Source: Calditrichia bacterium (GTDB lineage: Bacteria; Calditrichota; Calditrichia; RBG-13-44-9; J075). Taken from it: 64,000 bases of DNA. The DNA is taken from positions 1 through 64,000 of the forward strand of contig JANQQU010000086.1 of assembly GCA_028284905.1 (NCBI GenBank). The letters are read 5' to 3'. Position 1 is the stretch's first letter. Each line of letters starts with the position of its first letter. The notes beneath the pieces are model-generated. The model was given only the letters and a program-made list of their open reading frames with translations. It ran no database searches and was not told the origin of the DNA. Of the stretch, positions 43,948 through 52,212 are shown piece by piece. Position numbers and translations under genes: made by a program.

Positions 43948-45305
43948 GTTCACACGCACCTAATGTGAATGCTGAAAATGCCCCGGAGCGAGACCAGACT
44001 TATGCTTATAATTACAAAGAGCAGATGGAACAGGATGTTTTCGCCGCCATCAGCAAACCTAAGCCTATGTTTTTTGTTGCCCTGTTGATTTCACTCGGAT
44101 GTGTTGGGATCGGCGCTTACAGTTGGACGCAGCAGATTGTATATGGACTTGGAGAGGCCGGTATTACCAACCCGGTCGGCTGGGGGGTCTACATTACAGA
44201 CTTCGTGTTCTGGGTCGGTATCGCTCACTCTGGTACCTTAATCTCGGCAATCCTTTTTCTGTTCCGGGCTCAGTTCCGTAATCGCTTTAACCGTACCGCG
44301 GAAGCAATGACCGTCTTTGCGGTTTTGACGGCGGGTTTATTCCCGTTGATTCACCTCGGGCGTGTCTGGTTTGCCTACTGGCTATTCCCTTATCCCAATC
44401 AGCGCCTGCTCTGGGTAAACTTTAAATCGCCGCTGGTCTGGGACGTTTTCGCGGTAAGTACCTACCTGACTGTGAGTGTGGTATTCTGGTATATCGGCCT
44501 GGTGCCGGACCTTGCCATTGCCCGCCGCATCAAGGAAAGTAAACTGCAGAAGACGATTTATGGTATCTTCTCCCTTGGATGGACCGGTACTTTTAAAGAA
44601 TGGCAGCATTATAATCAGTTATACAAATTCCTGGCTGCACTGGCAACCCCGCTGGTATTATCGGTTCACTCCGTTGTATCCTGGGACTTTGCGATGGGCG
44701 TTGTTTACGGTTGGCATACAACTATTTTTGCACCCTACTTCGTTGCAGGTGCGATCTTCTCCGGCTGTGCGATGGTAATCACCCTGATGGTGCCGATGCG
44801 GAAGATCTTCAGTCTGGAAAAATATATTACCGTTGATGACTTCGAAAAACTGGCCAAGTTATTAATGTTAACGGGGCTAATCGTCTCCTATGCATACATC
44901 ATCGAGCTGGCATTGGCGATGTATGTCGGGCATGGTAATATCTATGAATATGAACAGTTCATGTATCGTATGACCGGGGATTATGCCTGGGCTTATTGGA
45001 TAATGATCGGCTGTAACGTCATATCGCCACTAGCCCTCTTTATCCGGGGATTAAGGAGGAACCTGCTCTTTCTCTTCTTCTTGTCGATCCCGATCAATAT
45101 CGGTATGTGGTTCGAACGTTTTAACATTATCGTGATTTCACTGGCGAAAGACTTTGATCCTTATTCCTTCGGCTATTATACACCGTCGATGATCGAATGG
45201 GGCATCACGATTGGTAGTTTTGGATGGTTCTTCACCTTCTTCTTGTTATTCACTAAAACAATTCCGGTTATCCCTGTAACCGAGTTGAAGGAGGAAGTCG
45301 AATAA
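43944..45305 (+). CDS. actC: Alternative complex III subunit C (NrfD/PsrC-like quinol subunit)
   Basis: The 453-residue membrane protein has about ten helices, with the NrfD-family segments PVGWGVYITDFVFWVGIAHSG and LVLSVHSVVSWDFAMGVVYGWH. It binds menaquinol near the periplasmic side and passes electrons to the [3Fe-4S] cluster of ActB, according to known structures. ATGA overlap with actB and TAATG overlap with actD show tight co-translation. Confidence 0.93.
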   Translation: MSSHAPNVNAENAPERDQTYAYNYKEQMEQDVFAAISKPKPMFFVALLISLGCVGIGAYSWTQQIVYGLGEAGITNPVGWGVYITDFVFWVGIAHSGTLISAILFLFRAQFRNRFNRTAEAMTVFAVLTAGLFPLIHLGRVWFAYWLFPYPNQRLLWVNFKSPLVWDVFAVSTYLTVSVVFWYIGLVPDLAIARRIKESKLQKTIYGIFSLGWTGTFKEWQHYNQLYKFLAALATPLVLSVHSVVSWDFAMGVVYGWHTTIFAPYFVAGAIFSGCAMVITLMVPMRKIFSLEKYITVDDFEKLAKLLMLTGLIVSYAYIIELALAMYVGHGNIYEYEQFMYRMTGDYAWAYWIMIGCNVISPLALFIRGLRRNLLFLFFLSIPINIGMWFERFNIIVISLAKDFDPYSFGYYTPSMIEWGITIGSFGWFFTFFLLFTKTIPVIPVTELKEEVE

Positions 45306-45736
45306 TGGAATACAGATTTAAGAACAAAGCGGAATTCATGGAAAAACTGGAAGCGTTGCTGGAAAGCGGCATCAATCCGGATGACATGAAAATAGTGATC
45401 CCCAATCCCGATCATGATATTGAGCATCTCGTCGAGCATTACAAGTCGCCGAGTAAGCTGAAATATTTTACCCTGATTGGCGGGTTAACCGGTTGTTTCA
45501 CTGGTTTCTTTATTACTGCCTGGACCTCTCTGGACTGGGAATTGGTTACCGGTGGAAAGCCATTCTTATCCTGGCCGGCTTACATCGTTATCGCATTCGA
45601 ATTAACGATTCTGCTGGGAGCGCTCAGTTCCTTTGCCGGATTACTTATTCTGGGCAAATTGCCCCAATTCAGCAAAATGCTGAATCCCGAAAATTATGGA
45701 AATGAGTTTGTAATTATTACCGAAGACGAGGAATAG
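45305..45736 (+). CDS. actD: Alternative complex III subunit D (DUF3341)
   Basis: The 143-residue protein has a cytoplasmic ferredoxin-like N-terminal domain (EYRFKNKAEFMEKLEALLES), then PNPDHDIEHL and two helices (FTLIGGLTGCFTGFFITAW and VIAFELTILLGALSSFAGLL). This is the usual make-up of ActD, a structural subunit. It starts on the stop codon of actC and ends 2 bp before actF. Confidence 0.9.
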   Translation: MEYRFKNKAEFMEKLEALLESGINPDDMKIVIPNPDHDIEHLVEHYKSPSKLKYFTLIGGLTGCFTGFFITAWTSLDWELVTGGKPFLSWPAYIVIAFELTILLGALSSFAGLLILGKLPQFSKMLNPENYGNEFVIITEDEE

Positions 45737-45738
45737 CG

Positions 45739-46791
45739 ATGTTTCCAAAGATGCAAGTACTGATCGCTTTTTTAGCCGGCGCTGTAGTGATTGGCGGACT
45801 GGAACTGACCTTCGAAGGCGGCTCTCTGCTATATTGCATGCTTTTCTTTGCTGCCGTGTCCATGGGCCCAATTGCTGTTGTTGCGGGTGCGGACATTTCC
45901 GGTGGAAAATGGATAAAACCTTACAAAGAAACCATGTTCAGCGTGCGTCACATGATCCTGTTTGTGCTGATTCTTTTTCTGGTATTCATCGGCTTAAAGC
46001 GTCATGAGCTGATTTATTTCTGGGCGGAAGAAGGTACTGAGTTTCATCATACCTGGCTGGAAAAGAACTTTTATATTCTGAGAAATGTGCTGTTGCTGGC
46101 AATTTCCTGGGTAGTTGCAAATGTTTATGCGAAAGCTTCCCTGCAGGAAAAAGACAGTAAAGCGTTCTGGGCAATCATGTGGGTGTTCTCCTTTGTTATT
46201 ACACAAACAATTATTGCCTTTGATTGGGTAATGTCTCTGGAATTCCCCTGGATTAGCACCCTGTTCGGCGCATATTTTTTTGTAGAAGCCTTTTACTGTG
46301 GTTTGGCATTCGCCGCCATTTATACCAGTCTGCGTTACCAGCATCTGCTGGAAGTACACGACGAAAAAACATTTAAGAAATCCATGATGGACATGATGAC
46401 CATGTTCTTCGGATTCAGCATCTTCTGGGCATATCAGTTCTTCTCACAATATATTGTTATCTGGTATGGTAATATCCCGGAAGAGGTATCCTACTTTACC
46501 CGCCGCCTCGATGAGTTTGGCGGATGGCTGTACATTATTCCGGTGATTCTCTTCGTAACGCCTTTCTGGATTCTGATCTCCCGGAAGATGAAAGCGAATC
46601 CGAAAGTCATTATCTGGGTTGGATTACTGGTGTGGGCAGGTATTCTGGTAGAGCGTTTCTTTATGTTGGGCACACATCATGATATTCATCTTAGCCCGAT
46701 TATCACAACAGCCGAAGTATTGGTCGCTGCCGGTGTATTCTTCTGGGTCGTAAAGAATCAGGATGATACTGCTTTGAGAACCGACCCGTAA
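45739..46791 (+). CDS. actF: Alternative complex III subunit F (NrfD-like membrane protein)
   Basis: The 350-residue protein has about ten helices and resembles ActC, with ETMFSVRHMILFVLILFLVF and SQYIVIWYGNIPEEVSYFTR typical of ActF. In relatives an actE (monohaem cytochrome) gene lies between D and F; here D and F are adjacent and no such gene is in the operon. It is followed by a bidirectional terminator. Confidence 0.9.
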   Translation: MFPKMQVLIAFLAGAVVIGGLELTFEGGSLLYCMLFFAAVSMGPIAVVAGADISGGKWIKPYKETMFSVRHMILFVLILFLVFIGLKRHELIYFWAEEGTEFHHTWLEKNFYILRNVLLLAISWVVANVYAKASLQEKDSKAFWAIMWVFSFVITQTIIAFDWVMSLEFPWISTLFGAYFFVEAFYCGLAFAAIYTSLRYQHLLEVHDEKTFKKSMMDMMTMFFGFSIFWAYQFFSQYIVIWYGNIPEEVSYFTRRLDEFGGWLYIIPVILFVTPFWILISRKMKANPKVIIWVGLLVWAGILVERFFMLGTHHDIHLSPIITTAEVLVAAGVFFWVVKNQDDTALRTDP

Positions 46792-46816
46792 AGCTGAGAA
46801 AACAAATTTTACTTTT

Positions 46817-46846
46817 AAAAGCCCCTTCCATTCGAAGGGGCTTTTT
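46817..46846 (+). terminator. Bidirectional terminator after the complex III operon
   Basis: GCCCCTTC (46821-46828) pairs with GAAGGGGC (46834-46841), flanked by AAAA and TTTTT, between convergent genes. It can stop both actF and the DinB gene. Confidence 0.9.
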
Positions 46847-46890
46847 GTATATAGGACGAATGGAAATAATTGCTGCATATTGACTGGAAT

Positions 46891-47406
46891 TTATCCCCTC
46901 AGGTTTTGCATTGCTGCTAACTTATCAGAAAAGAGATGGGTTGCTTTTTCCCATAAATGCAGGGGAGAAGCCCATTCCCGATCCTGCGCTCGCCGCAAAT
47001 AGACAATCTGCGCCAGGTGGTAGAGATAATGCTGTGCCATATGGATAATATCCTCGCCAAGTGTTTCGTGCGGCTTTGCATCAGGCTTTTCGCTTGGGCG
47101 GAATAACGCCTGATCATTTTGGCATTGTCTTAATATCTCTCCAATTTCTTCGTTGAGGGCGAGAAAAGCCGCGCTAATGTTTTCCGGGGAAGTTTTTCCG
47201 GGATCTTGAGTGGTCAGATTAATTCCCATTCTCTCCATAAACCAGAGATCCACCCGGATAAGGTGGCGAACGATTTCTCCGATTGAACGGGAATCCGGCG
47301 CAGGCCGCCAGTTTAATTCTGATTCGGAAATCCCTGCCAGGGCAGCGGGAATCGTTTTCGCACTCGCCTCATAAAGGTCTAAGATAATCTGGGCATTCTT
47401 ATGCAT
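46891..47406 (-). CDS. DinB/YfiT-like metal-dependent protein
   Basis: The 171-residue protein has the DinB four-helix bundle pattern: IGEIVRHLIRVDLWF carries the first metal His (about 48) and HMAQHYLYHLAQIVYLRR the other two (about 128-138). The superfamily includes thiol-S-transferases (bacillithiol or mycothiol linked) and uncharacterised enzymes, so the substrate is open. It is a single gene, convergent with the complex III operon. Confidence 0.8.
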   Translation of the reverse strand: MHKNAQIILDLYEASAKTIPAALAGISESELNWRPAPDSRSIGEIVRHLIRVDLWFMERMGINLTTQDPGKTSPENISAAFLALNEEIGEILRQCQNDQALFRPSEKPDAKPHETLGEDIIHMAQHYLYHLAQIVYLRRAQDREWASPLHLWEKATHLFSDKLAAMQNLRG

Positions 47407-47516
47407 ATGTACTCCTTCGAATTTGCAGGAAAAAATTTACATTGTGTGAGAAAACTACCATTATATAAATGAATTGTTTAATATTTTATCTCAAGGTCTT
47501 GCTTCAGGAATAAAGT

Positions 47517-48728
47517 ATGGATGCCAGTCGGCAGGAAAAGTTAGCGGATAAATTCCGCGGATCGCAATTAACGGGTAGATTAGCAATTAGTCACCTGATT
47601 GTTATTATGCTGATCGCGGGAATACTCCTGATCTTCTATCCAATTGAGTGGGTGCTGCAGTGGGCCGGGCTCGCCGGATTATTTCTCATCATTGAATTAC
47701 GCCAATTTTATATTGCCGTACGGGCAATGGCAGTGCCGCCGGAAAAGATTGGAGTTGCAAATACGATCACCCTTTCCCGGGGAATCTTGATTGCATTACT
47801 CGGCGGCATGCTGATATTTCCGGAAATCGGTACTGCTTTACAAGTTGCCGTAGGCGTCGCCTATTCGCTTGCGGCAATTGCAGACTTTGTCGATGGATTT
47901 GTTGCCCGCAAGCTCGGGGAAACTTCTCCGCTAGGGGAGAAGCTGGATGGGGATTTTGATGCATTAGGCATTGCTATTACGCCGCTGCTCGGCATTAAGC
48001 TGGGACAATTGCCCTGGCTATATCTTCTGGTAGGTGTTGCATATTATCTCTTCCTGTTTGGATTGTATTATCGCCGCAAAAATGGAAAGCCGATTCAGGA
48101 TTTAGTGGAAAGCCAATTCCGGAGAACTATCGCCGGTTTTCAGATGGGTTTTTTAGCGGTGATCCTCTATCCGGTTTATGGACCGCCGGAAACGATTCTC
48201 GCTGCATATATCTTCATGACGCCATTTTTAGCGATGTTTCTTTTCGACTGGCTCTGTGTCAGTGGTCGTATTAATCCGGAGAACGCACGCTATCAGCAAT
48301 TTGCAGGAAAAGCCGAAAAGTTATTTTTCCACTGGCTGCCCCTTCTTTTTCGAATTGTAATTATTTTTATCGTTATTACGCCAGCTTTCAGTAAATTAAT
48401 CAGGTATCCGGAAGCCGTTGCGACGTTCAGCGGGCTGGGCGTACCCGGAGCCAAATGGATGGTCGGCCTTGTCGGCTTGTTGGAAGTGCTCTCGCTGTTG
48501 ATGATTTTGCTCGGCATTGCCGGACGCTATGCCGCTTTTTGCCTGATGTTTATTATGGGCGCAGCGATCAACTATGCGGGGCTCGATTGGCAGAATGGTG
48601 CAGTGCTGTTTTCAGCGATTTATATTGAAATGTTCGATACCGGCCGCTACTCTCTGGGATTTTCCGGAGCAGCTGTTTTTACTGACCGACTGGGTAAACG
48701 ATCCCGGAAGAAAATAGAAACCTTGTAA
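47517..48728 (+). CDS. CDP-alcohol phosphatidyltransferase with DoxX-like C-terminal domain
   Basis: The 403-residue membrane protein has the complete catalytic motif of the family, DG-x2-AR-x8-G-x3-D-x3-D (DGFVARKLGETSPLGEKLDG, about 123-142). It joins a CDP-activated lipid to an alcohol. Residues about 275-385 form a second membrane unit resembling DoxX (FSKLIRYPEAVATFSGLGVP, LEVLSLLMILLGIAGRYAAF). This fusion is uncommon to my knowledge. It is the first of a run of plus-strand genes leading to the PTPS, glycosyltransferase and methyltransferase, though a 240-bp gap with a palindromic repeat follows. Confidence 0.8.
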   Translation: MDASRQEKLADKFRGSQLTGRLAISHLIVIMLIAGILLIFYPIEWVLQWAGLAGLFLIIELRQFYIAVRAMAVPPEKIGVANTITLSRGILIALLGGMLIFPEIGTALQVAVGVAYSLAAIADFVDGFVARKLGETSPLGEKLDGDFDALGIAITPLLGIKLGQLPWLYLLVGVAYYLFLFGLYYRRKNGKPIQDLVESQFRRTIAGFQMGFLAVILYPVYGPPETILAAYIFMTPFLAMFLFDWLCVSGRINPENARYQQFAGKAEKLFFHWLPLLFRIVIIFIVITPAFSKLIRYPEAVATFSGLGVPGAKWMVGLVGLLEVLSLLMILLGIAGRYAAFCLMFIMGAAINYAGLDWQNGAVLFSAIYIEMFDTGRYSLGFSGAAVFTDRLGKRSRKKIETL

Positions 48729-48803
48729 TCTTTAGCGAATCGATCTGAAGGAAAGTCGAATTAAGAAGTATGATAGTGCTAAACATGTTATGCTTTTCAA
48801 TCT

Positions 48804-48913
48804 TGTCATTGCGAGGCGTTTTTTGCCGAAGCAATCTCAAAAGTGCAAGGAGCATGGAGATCGCTTCGTCGCTGCCCCGTAGGGATCCCTTTGGGGCACT
48901 CCTCGCGATGACA
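48804..48913. repeat. 110-bp palindromic repeat (TGTCATTGCGAGG type)
   Basis: The ends TGTCATTGCGAGG (48804-48816) and CCTCGCGATGACA (48901-48913) are inverted with one mismatch, and GCCGAAGCAATCTC and GAGATCGCTTCGTC pair inside. Such 'CATTGCGAGG...GAAGCAATCTC' elements are known as dispersed intergenic repeats in many bacterial genomes. It fills half the gap between the phosphatidyltransferase and flippase-like genes. Confidence 0.85.
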
Positions 48914-48971
48914 GTTATCAGCTTGCTTCTTTAGCACTATCTCAAATATTTTTCAGCGAAACGAGGCATGA

Positions 48972-50018
48972 ATGAATTTGCCGAAAGAAATTAGTAGGCA
49001 CTTATTGCAGCGCTGGCCGGCGTTATTGCTGGTTGGTGTGATGCTCTATTTTTTTGTAAATGCGATATCCAGTGTGGATTTAGGAGAAGTCGCTAATATT
49101 CTGACGGGTTTGTTATGGTGGCAAGTAGCGATACTTATCGCAATCAACTTTTTTATCACCATTGCGCTAAGCGGCAGATGGTGGTGGATTCTGAAAAAGA
49201 TGGAGCAGCAAGTTTCCTTTATATCGATTTACACCTGTCGACTCGCGGCTTTTGCCTTTAGCTATTTATCACCGGGCGCCCACTTTGGCGGTGAACCGCT
49301 CCAGGTGCTTTGGCTGCAACAAAAGCATAATATTCGGCCAGCTGTAAGTGCAGGTAGTATTCTGATCGATCGCAGTTTTGTATTTGTCTTTAACCTGGTT
49401 GTATTACTGGCAGCAGCCGGCGGCATAATATTGCTTCGCCCCAATCCCGGAATAACTCAAGTGAGTGCACTAACAGCCATTTTCCTTGCGATTGTTGTAT
49501 TTGCAGCGCTGCTCTTTCTTGCCCTGGATCGCCGGCAGCGATTTGCTAATTTGCTGCTGGAAACTTTGCAACGCTGGTCGGATATCAACTGGGTTGGTAA
49601 GCTTGTCGCGGCGATAGATAAATTCAAACAGGAAATGAATGCAGCGCTGCGAAGGCGTTCCTTGATTTTAATCAGCGGGGGCATCATTTCCTGTATTGGC
49701 TGGCTGCTGATGGCATTGGAGTTTGGCCTTGCACTGCATTTTCTCGATGGGCAGGTTTCCTTCAATCAAGGCGTTATCGCTTTTGCATTTGCCCGAGCGG
49801 CAAATTGGGTACCGGTACCGGCAGCGGTCGGCGCATTAGAAAGCGGGCAAACCCTGGCGTTTAACATTGGTGGCACAGAGCTGGCTATAGCAGTGGCTTT
49901 AACAGCGCTAATTCGCTGCAGGGATTTAGTTCTTGTCCTGATCGGCATTGCCAGCAGTGCCGGATTTTATAAGCATACAACTTCCGAATCGGATAACAGA
50001 GGACAAGTGGCTGTATGA
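48972..50018 (+). CDS. Flippase-like membrane protein (UPF0104/LPG synthase TM family)
   Basis: The 348-residue protein has about eight helices and the family features FSYLSPGAHFGGEPLQVLWL (about 96-115) and, near the end, FAFARAANWVPVPAAVGALE. Relatives include the flippase part of MprF and glycolipid-linked proteins (lysylphosphatidylglycerol synthase TM region). There is no aminoacyltransferase domain. It may move a lipid-linked product of the neighbouring enzymes across the membrane. An in-frame ATG four bases upstream of the annotated region is out of frame and not used. Confidence 0.78.
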   Translation: MNLPKEISRHLLQRWPALLLVGVMLYFFVNAISSVDLGEVANILTGLLWWQVAILIAINFFITIALSGRWWWILKKMEQQVSFISIYTCRLAAFAFSYLSPGAHFGGEPLQVLWLQQKHNIRPAVSAGSILIDRSFVFVFNLVVLLAAAGGIILLRPNPGITQVSALTAIFLAIVVFAALLFLALDRRQRFANLLLETLQRWSDINWVGKLVAAIDKFKQEMNAALRRRSLILISGGIISCIGWLLMALEFGLALHFLDGQVSFNQGVIAFAFARAANWVPVPAAVGALESGQTLAFNIGGTELAIAVALTALIRCRDLVLVLIGIASSAGFYKHTTSESDNRGQVAV

Positions 50019-50056
50019 TGTTCCCGGTAAAGGCGTTCGTTGGGGAAAAGGAGATC

Positions 50057-50764
50057 ATGGGGGAAATATCCGAGCGCATCGACAATGCTACACGTTTTCT
50101 GCATGAAAAAGAACGTCCCTACATCACCCTTACTTATGCGCAGGCGCTGGATGGCAGTATTGCCGGTAAAAGGGGAGAACCACTCACTATCAGTTGCCCG
50201 GAAACCCTGGTGCTTGCACATCAATTGCGAGCCTGGCACGATGCAATTCTGGTTGGCATCGGCACCGTCTTATCAGATAACCCCCGCTTAACGGTTCGGC
50301 TGGTGCAGGGCGCAAGTCCGCAGCCGGTTGTCGTGGACAGTCGATTGCGTTTTCCGCGGGACGCGCATCTCTTGGACAATGAACAAACTCCCTGGATCGC
50401 CACCACGACCACAGCTCCGGAAGCACACCTGTTGGGGCTAAAAGATGCTGGTGCCCGTATTCTCCAAATCCAAAGTTGTTCGGAGGGCCTGGTGGACTTT
50501 CAGGCATTGTTTAAAAAATTGGGAAGGCTGGGGGTTCGGAGCATAATGGTCGAAGGAGGCGCACGGGTAATTAGCCGTTTATTACAGCTAGGGTTGGTCG
50601 ACCAGATCGTGATTACCATCGCCCCGCTGATGATCGGGGGATTGAGAGCAATTGACCCGATTGCCTGCCAAACCGCTGAAAATATTGCGATCACTTTTGA
50701 CAATCTTCATTACGGACAATTCGGGATGGATATTGTGCTGCGCGGCGATTTAAAACAGGAATGA
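50057..50764 (+). CDS. RibD C-terminal-like pyrimidine/pterin reductase
   Basis: I choose ATG 50057, which has AAGGAG 5 bp upstream; the longer ORF start at 50015 overlaps the preceding stop (ATGA) and cannot be excluded. The 235-residue protein has the dihydrofolate-reductase-like fold of RibD-C: ITLTYAQALDGSIAG (substrate loop), GIGTVLSDNPRLTVR (NADPH contact) and IMVEGGARVISRLL. RibD-C enzymes reduce a ribosylamino-pyrimidine in riboflavin synthesis; stand-alone members also act in methanopterin, toxoflavin and other pathways. No deaminase domain or other rib gene is present, so a pterin-type substrate is possible. It overlaps the next gene by 4 bp. Confidence 0.8.
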   Translation: MGEISERIDNATRFLHEKERPYITLTYAQALDGSIAGKRGEPLTISCPETLVLAHQLRAWHDAILVGIGTVLSDNPRLTVRLVQGASPQPVVVDSRLRFPRDAHLLDNEQTPWIATTTTAPEAHLLGLKDAGARILQIQSCSEGLVDFQALFKKLGRLGVRSIMVEGGARVISRLLQLGLVDQIVITIAPLMIGGLRAIDPIACQTAENIAITFDNLHYGQFGMDIVLRGDLKQE

Positions 50765-51789
50765 TAATGGTCAACGAAGCTTTGTTCTTTAACGGGGATT
50801 CAACAGTCTCGTTAAAATCAGAAGAATTGCGCCCGTTAAAGCCGGGGGAAATGCGGATTCAAGCATTGTATTCTGCAATCAGTGCCGGTACAGAGCTCTT
50901 ACTCTATCGTGGCCAAATTCCTGCCGGTATGTCCCTTGATGCTGCTTTTCCCGATGCCCGGGAAAAAATTGCCTATCCTGTTAAATATGGCTACTCGATG
51001 GTCGGTGAAGTCGTGGAAACCGCTTCTGATCTGACTGCCTGGATGGGAAAGAGAATATTTGCATTCCATTCCCACGAACGATGCTTCATAACAACCCCGG
51101 CGCAGGTCTACCCTTTACCAGATGAGATTCCTGCGGAAATCTCTACCTTATTACCCAATATGGAAACTGCCATCAACCTTGTCATGGATGGTCAACCGTT
51201 GATTGGGGAGGAAGTCGTTGTGCTTGGTCAGGGAATCGTTGGACTATTGACGGCGCAGCTGTTATCCCGCTTTCCATTACATCGTTTAACCGCTGCGGAT
51301 CTTTATCCCAGGCGTCGAAAATTAGCGCAGAAAGCCGGTGTGGAAAATGTATTCGATCCCAGCGACGATAAAGCTGTTAGCCAACTGAAAGCTGAATTAA
51401 GGTCTGAAGAAATCCGTGGTGCAGACTTGATCTTCGAACTAAGCGGTAATCCGCACGCATTGAACCTAGCATTGTCGCTTTGTGGATTTCACAGTCGGAT
51501 CGTCGTTGGCTCCTGGTATGGAAACAAAACGGCGCCGCTAGCGCTCGGGGCAGAATTCCATCGGGATCGGGTTAAAATCATTAGCAGCCAGGTGAGCAGT
51601 TTAGCTCCGCATTTAAGCGGACGCTGGACTAAAAAAAGAAGGCTCGATCGGGCCATTCAGCATTTACAGGAAAGTGATCTCAGCTGGCTGATTACCCACC
51701 GTTTCCCTTTTGCGAAAGCGGAGGAGGCCTATCAGCTACTGGACAAGACGCCCTGGGAAGTCGGGCAGATCATTTTAACTTATGATTGA
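50761..51789 (+). CDS. Medium-chain dehydrogenase/reductase (zinc-lacking type)
   Basis: The 342-residue protein follows the MDR fold: a GroES-like N-terminal half (YSAISAGTELLLYRGQIP, KYGYSMVGEVVE) and a Rossmann half with VVLGQGIVGLLTAQLL (about 155-170). Cys ligands for the structural zinc are absent, and the catalytic zinc set is not clear. An NAD(P)H-dependent oxidoreductase is sure; the substrate is not. It lies between the RibD-C and PTPS genes with an ATGA overlap on the left and 31 bp on the right, so it is probably in the same pathway. Confidence 0.8.
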   Translation: MIMVNEALFFNGDSTVSLKSEELRPLKPGEMRIQALYSAISAGTELLLYRGQIPAGMSLDAAFPDAREKIAYPVKYGYSMVGEVVETASDLTAWMGKRIFAFHSHERCFITTPAQVYPLPDEIPAEISTLLPNMETAINLVMDGQPLIGEEVVVLGQGIVGLLTAQLLSRFPLHRLTAADLYPRRRKLAQKAGVENVFDPSDDKAVSQLKAELRSEEIRGADLIFELSGNPHALNLALSLCGFHSRIVVGSWYGNKTAPLALGAEFHRDRVKIISSQVSSLAPHLSGRWTKKRRLDRAIQHLQESDLSWLITHRFPFAKAEEAYQLLDKTPWEVGQIILTYD

Positions 51790-51820
51790 TACGAACAAGC
51801 AATTCAATTGGAGATAATCA

Positions 51821-52207
51821 ATGTATACTCTGGCAGTTAAACGGGATTTCGTCGCCCAGCACTTTTTGATCGGCGGTGATTGGGGGGAAGAGAACTCCTG
51901 GCACTCTCATCATTATGCCCTGGAGGTGATTATGGAAGCGGAAAGTTTGGATAAACATGGATACCTGGTTGATATTGTTGATGTGGAAAAAGCATTGGAA
52001 GCGGTAGTCGCCTATTTTAAGGATAAAACCCTGAATGAATTACCGGAATTTGCCGGCCTTAATCCCAGTGTGGAACACTTTACGCGCATCTGCTGCGAAA
52101 AGCTCGTTGCCGCAATCGGTCCGGCGCACCTCGCGGCAATGACGGTAAAGATCTGGGAGAATGATATCGCCTGGGCAGCATACCGCCACGAGAACAAGAA
52201 TGCTTAA
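51821..52207 (+). CDS. PTPS/QueD-family protein with Glu in place of the catalytic Cys
   Basis: The 128-residue protein belongs to the 6-pyruvoyl-tetrahydropterin synthase / 6-carboxytetrahydropterin synthase fold. Zinc ligands are His14 (VAQHF), His28 and His30 or His31 (WHSHHY). Normal enzymes read C-x3-HGH; here the Cys position is Glu24 (ENSWHSHH). A Cys-to-Glu change is known from PTPS-III enzymes that make 6-hydroxymethyl-dihydropterin. NPSVEHFTR and a closing E in IWEND fit the substrate pocket. It acts on dihydroneopterin triphosphate or a related pterin by family inference. Confidence 0.8.
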   Translation: MYTLAVKRDFVAQHFLIGGDWGEENSWHSHHYALEVIMEAESLDKHGYLVDIVDVEKALEAVVAYFKDKTLNELPEFAGLNPSVEHFTRICCEKLVAAIGPAHLAAMTVKIWENDIAWAAYRHENKNA

Positions 52208-52212
52208 ATGCC

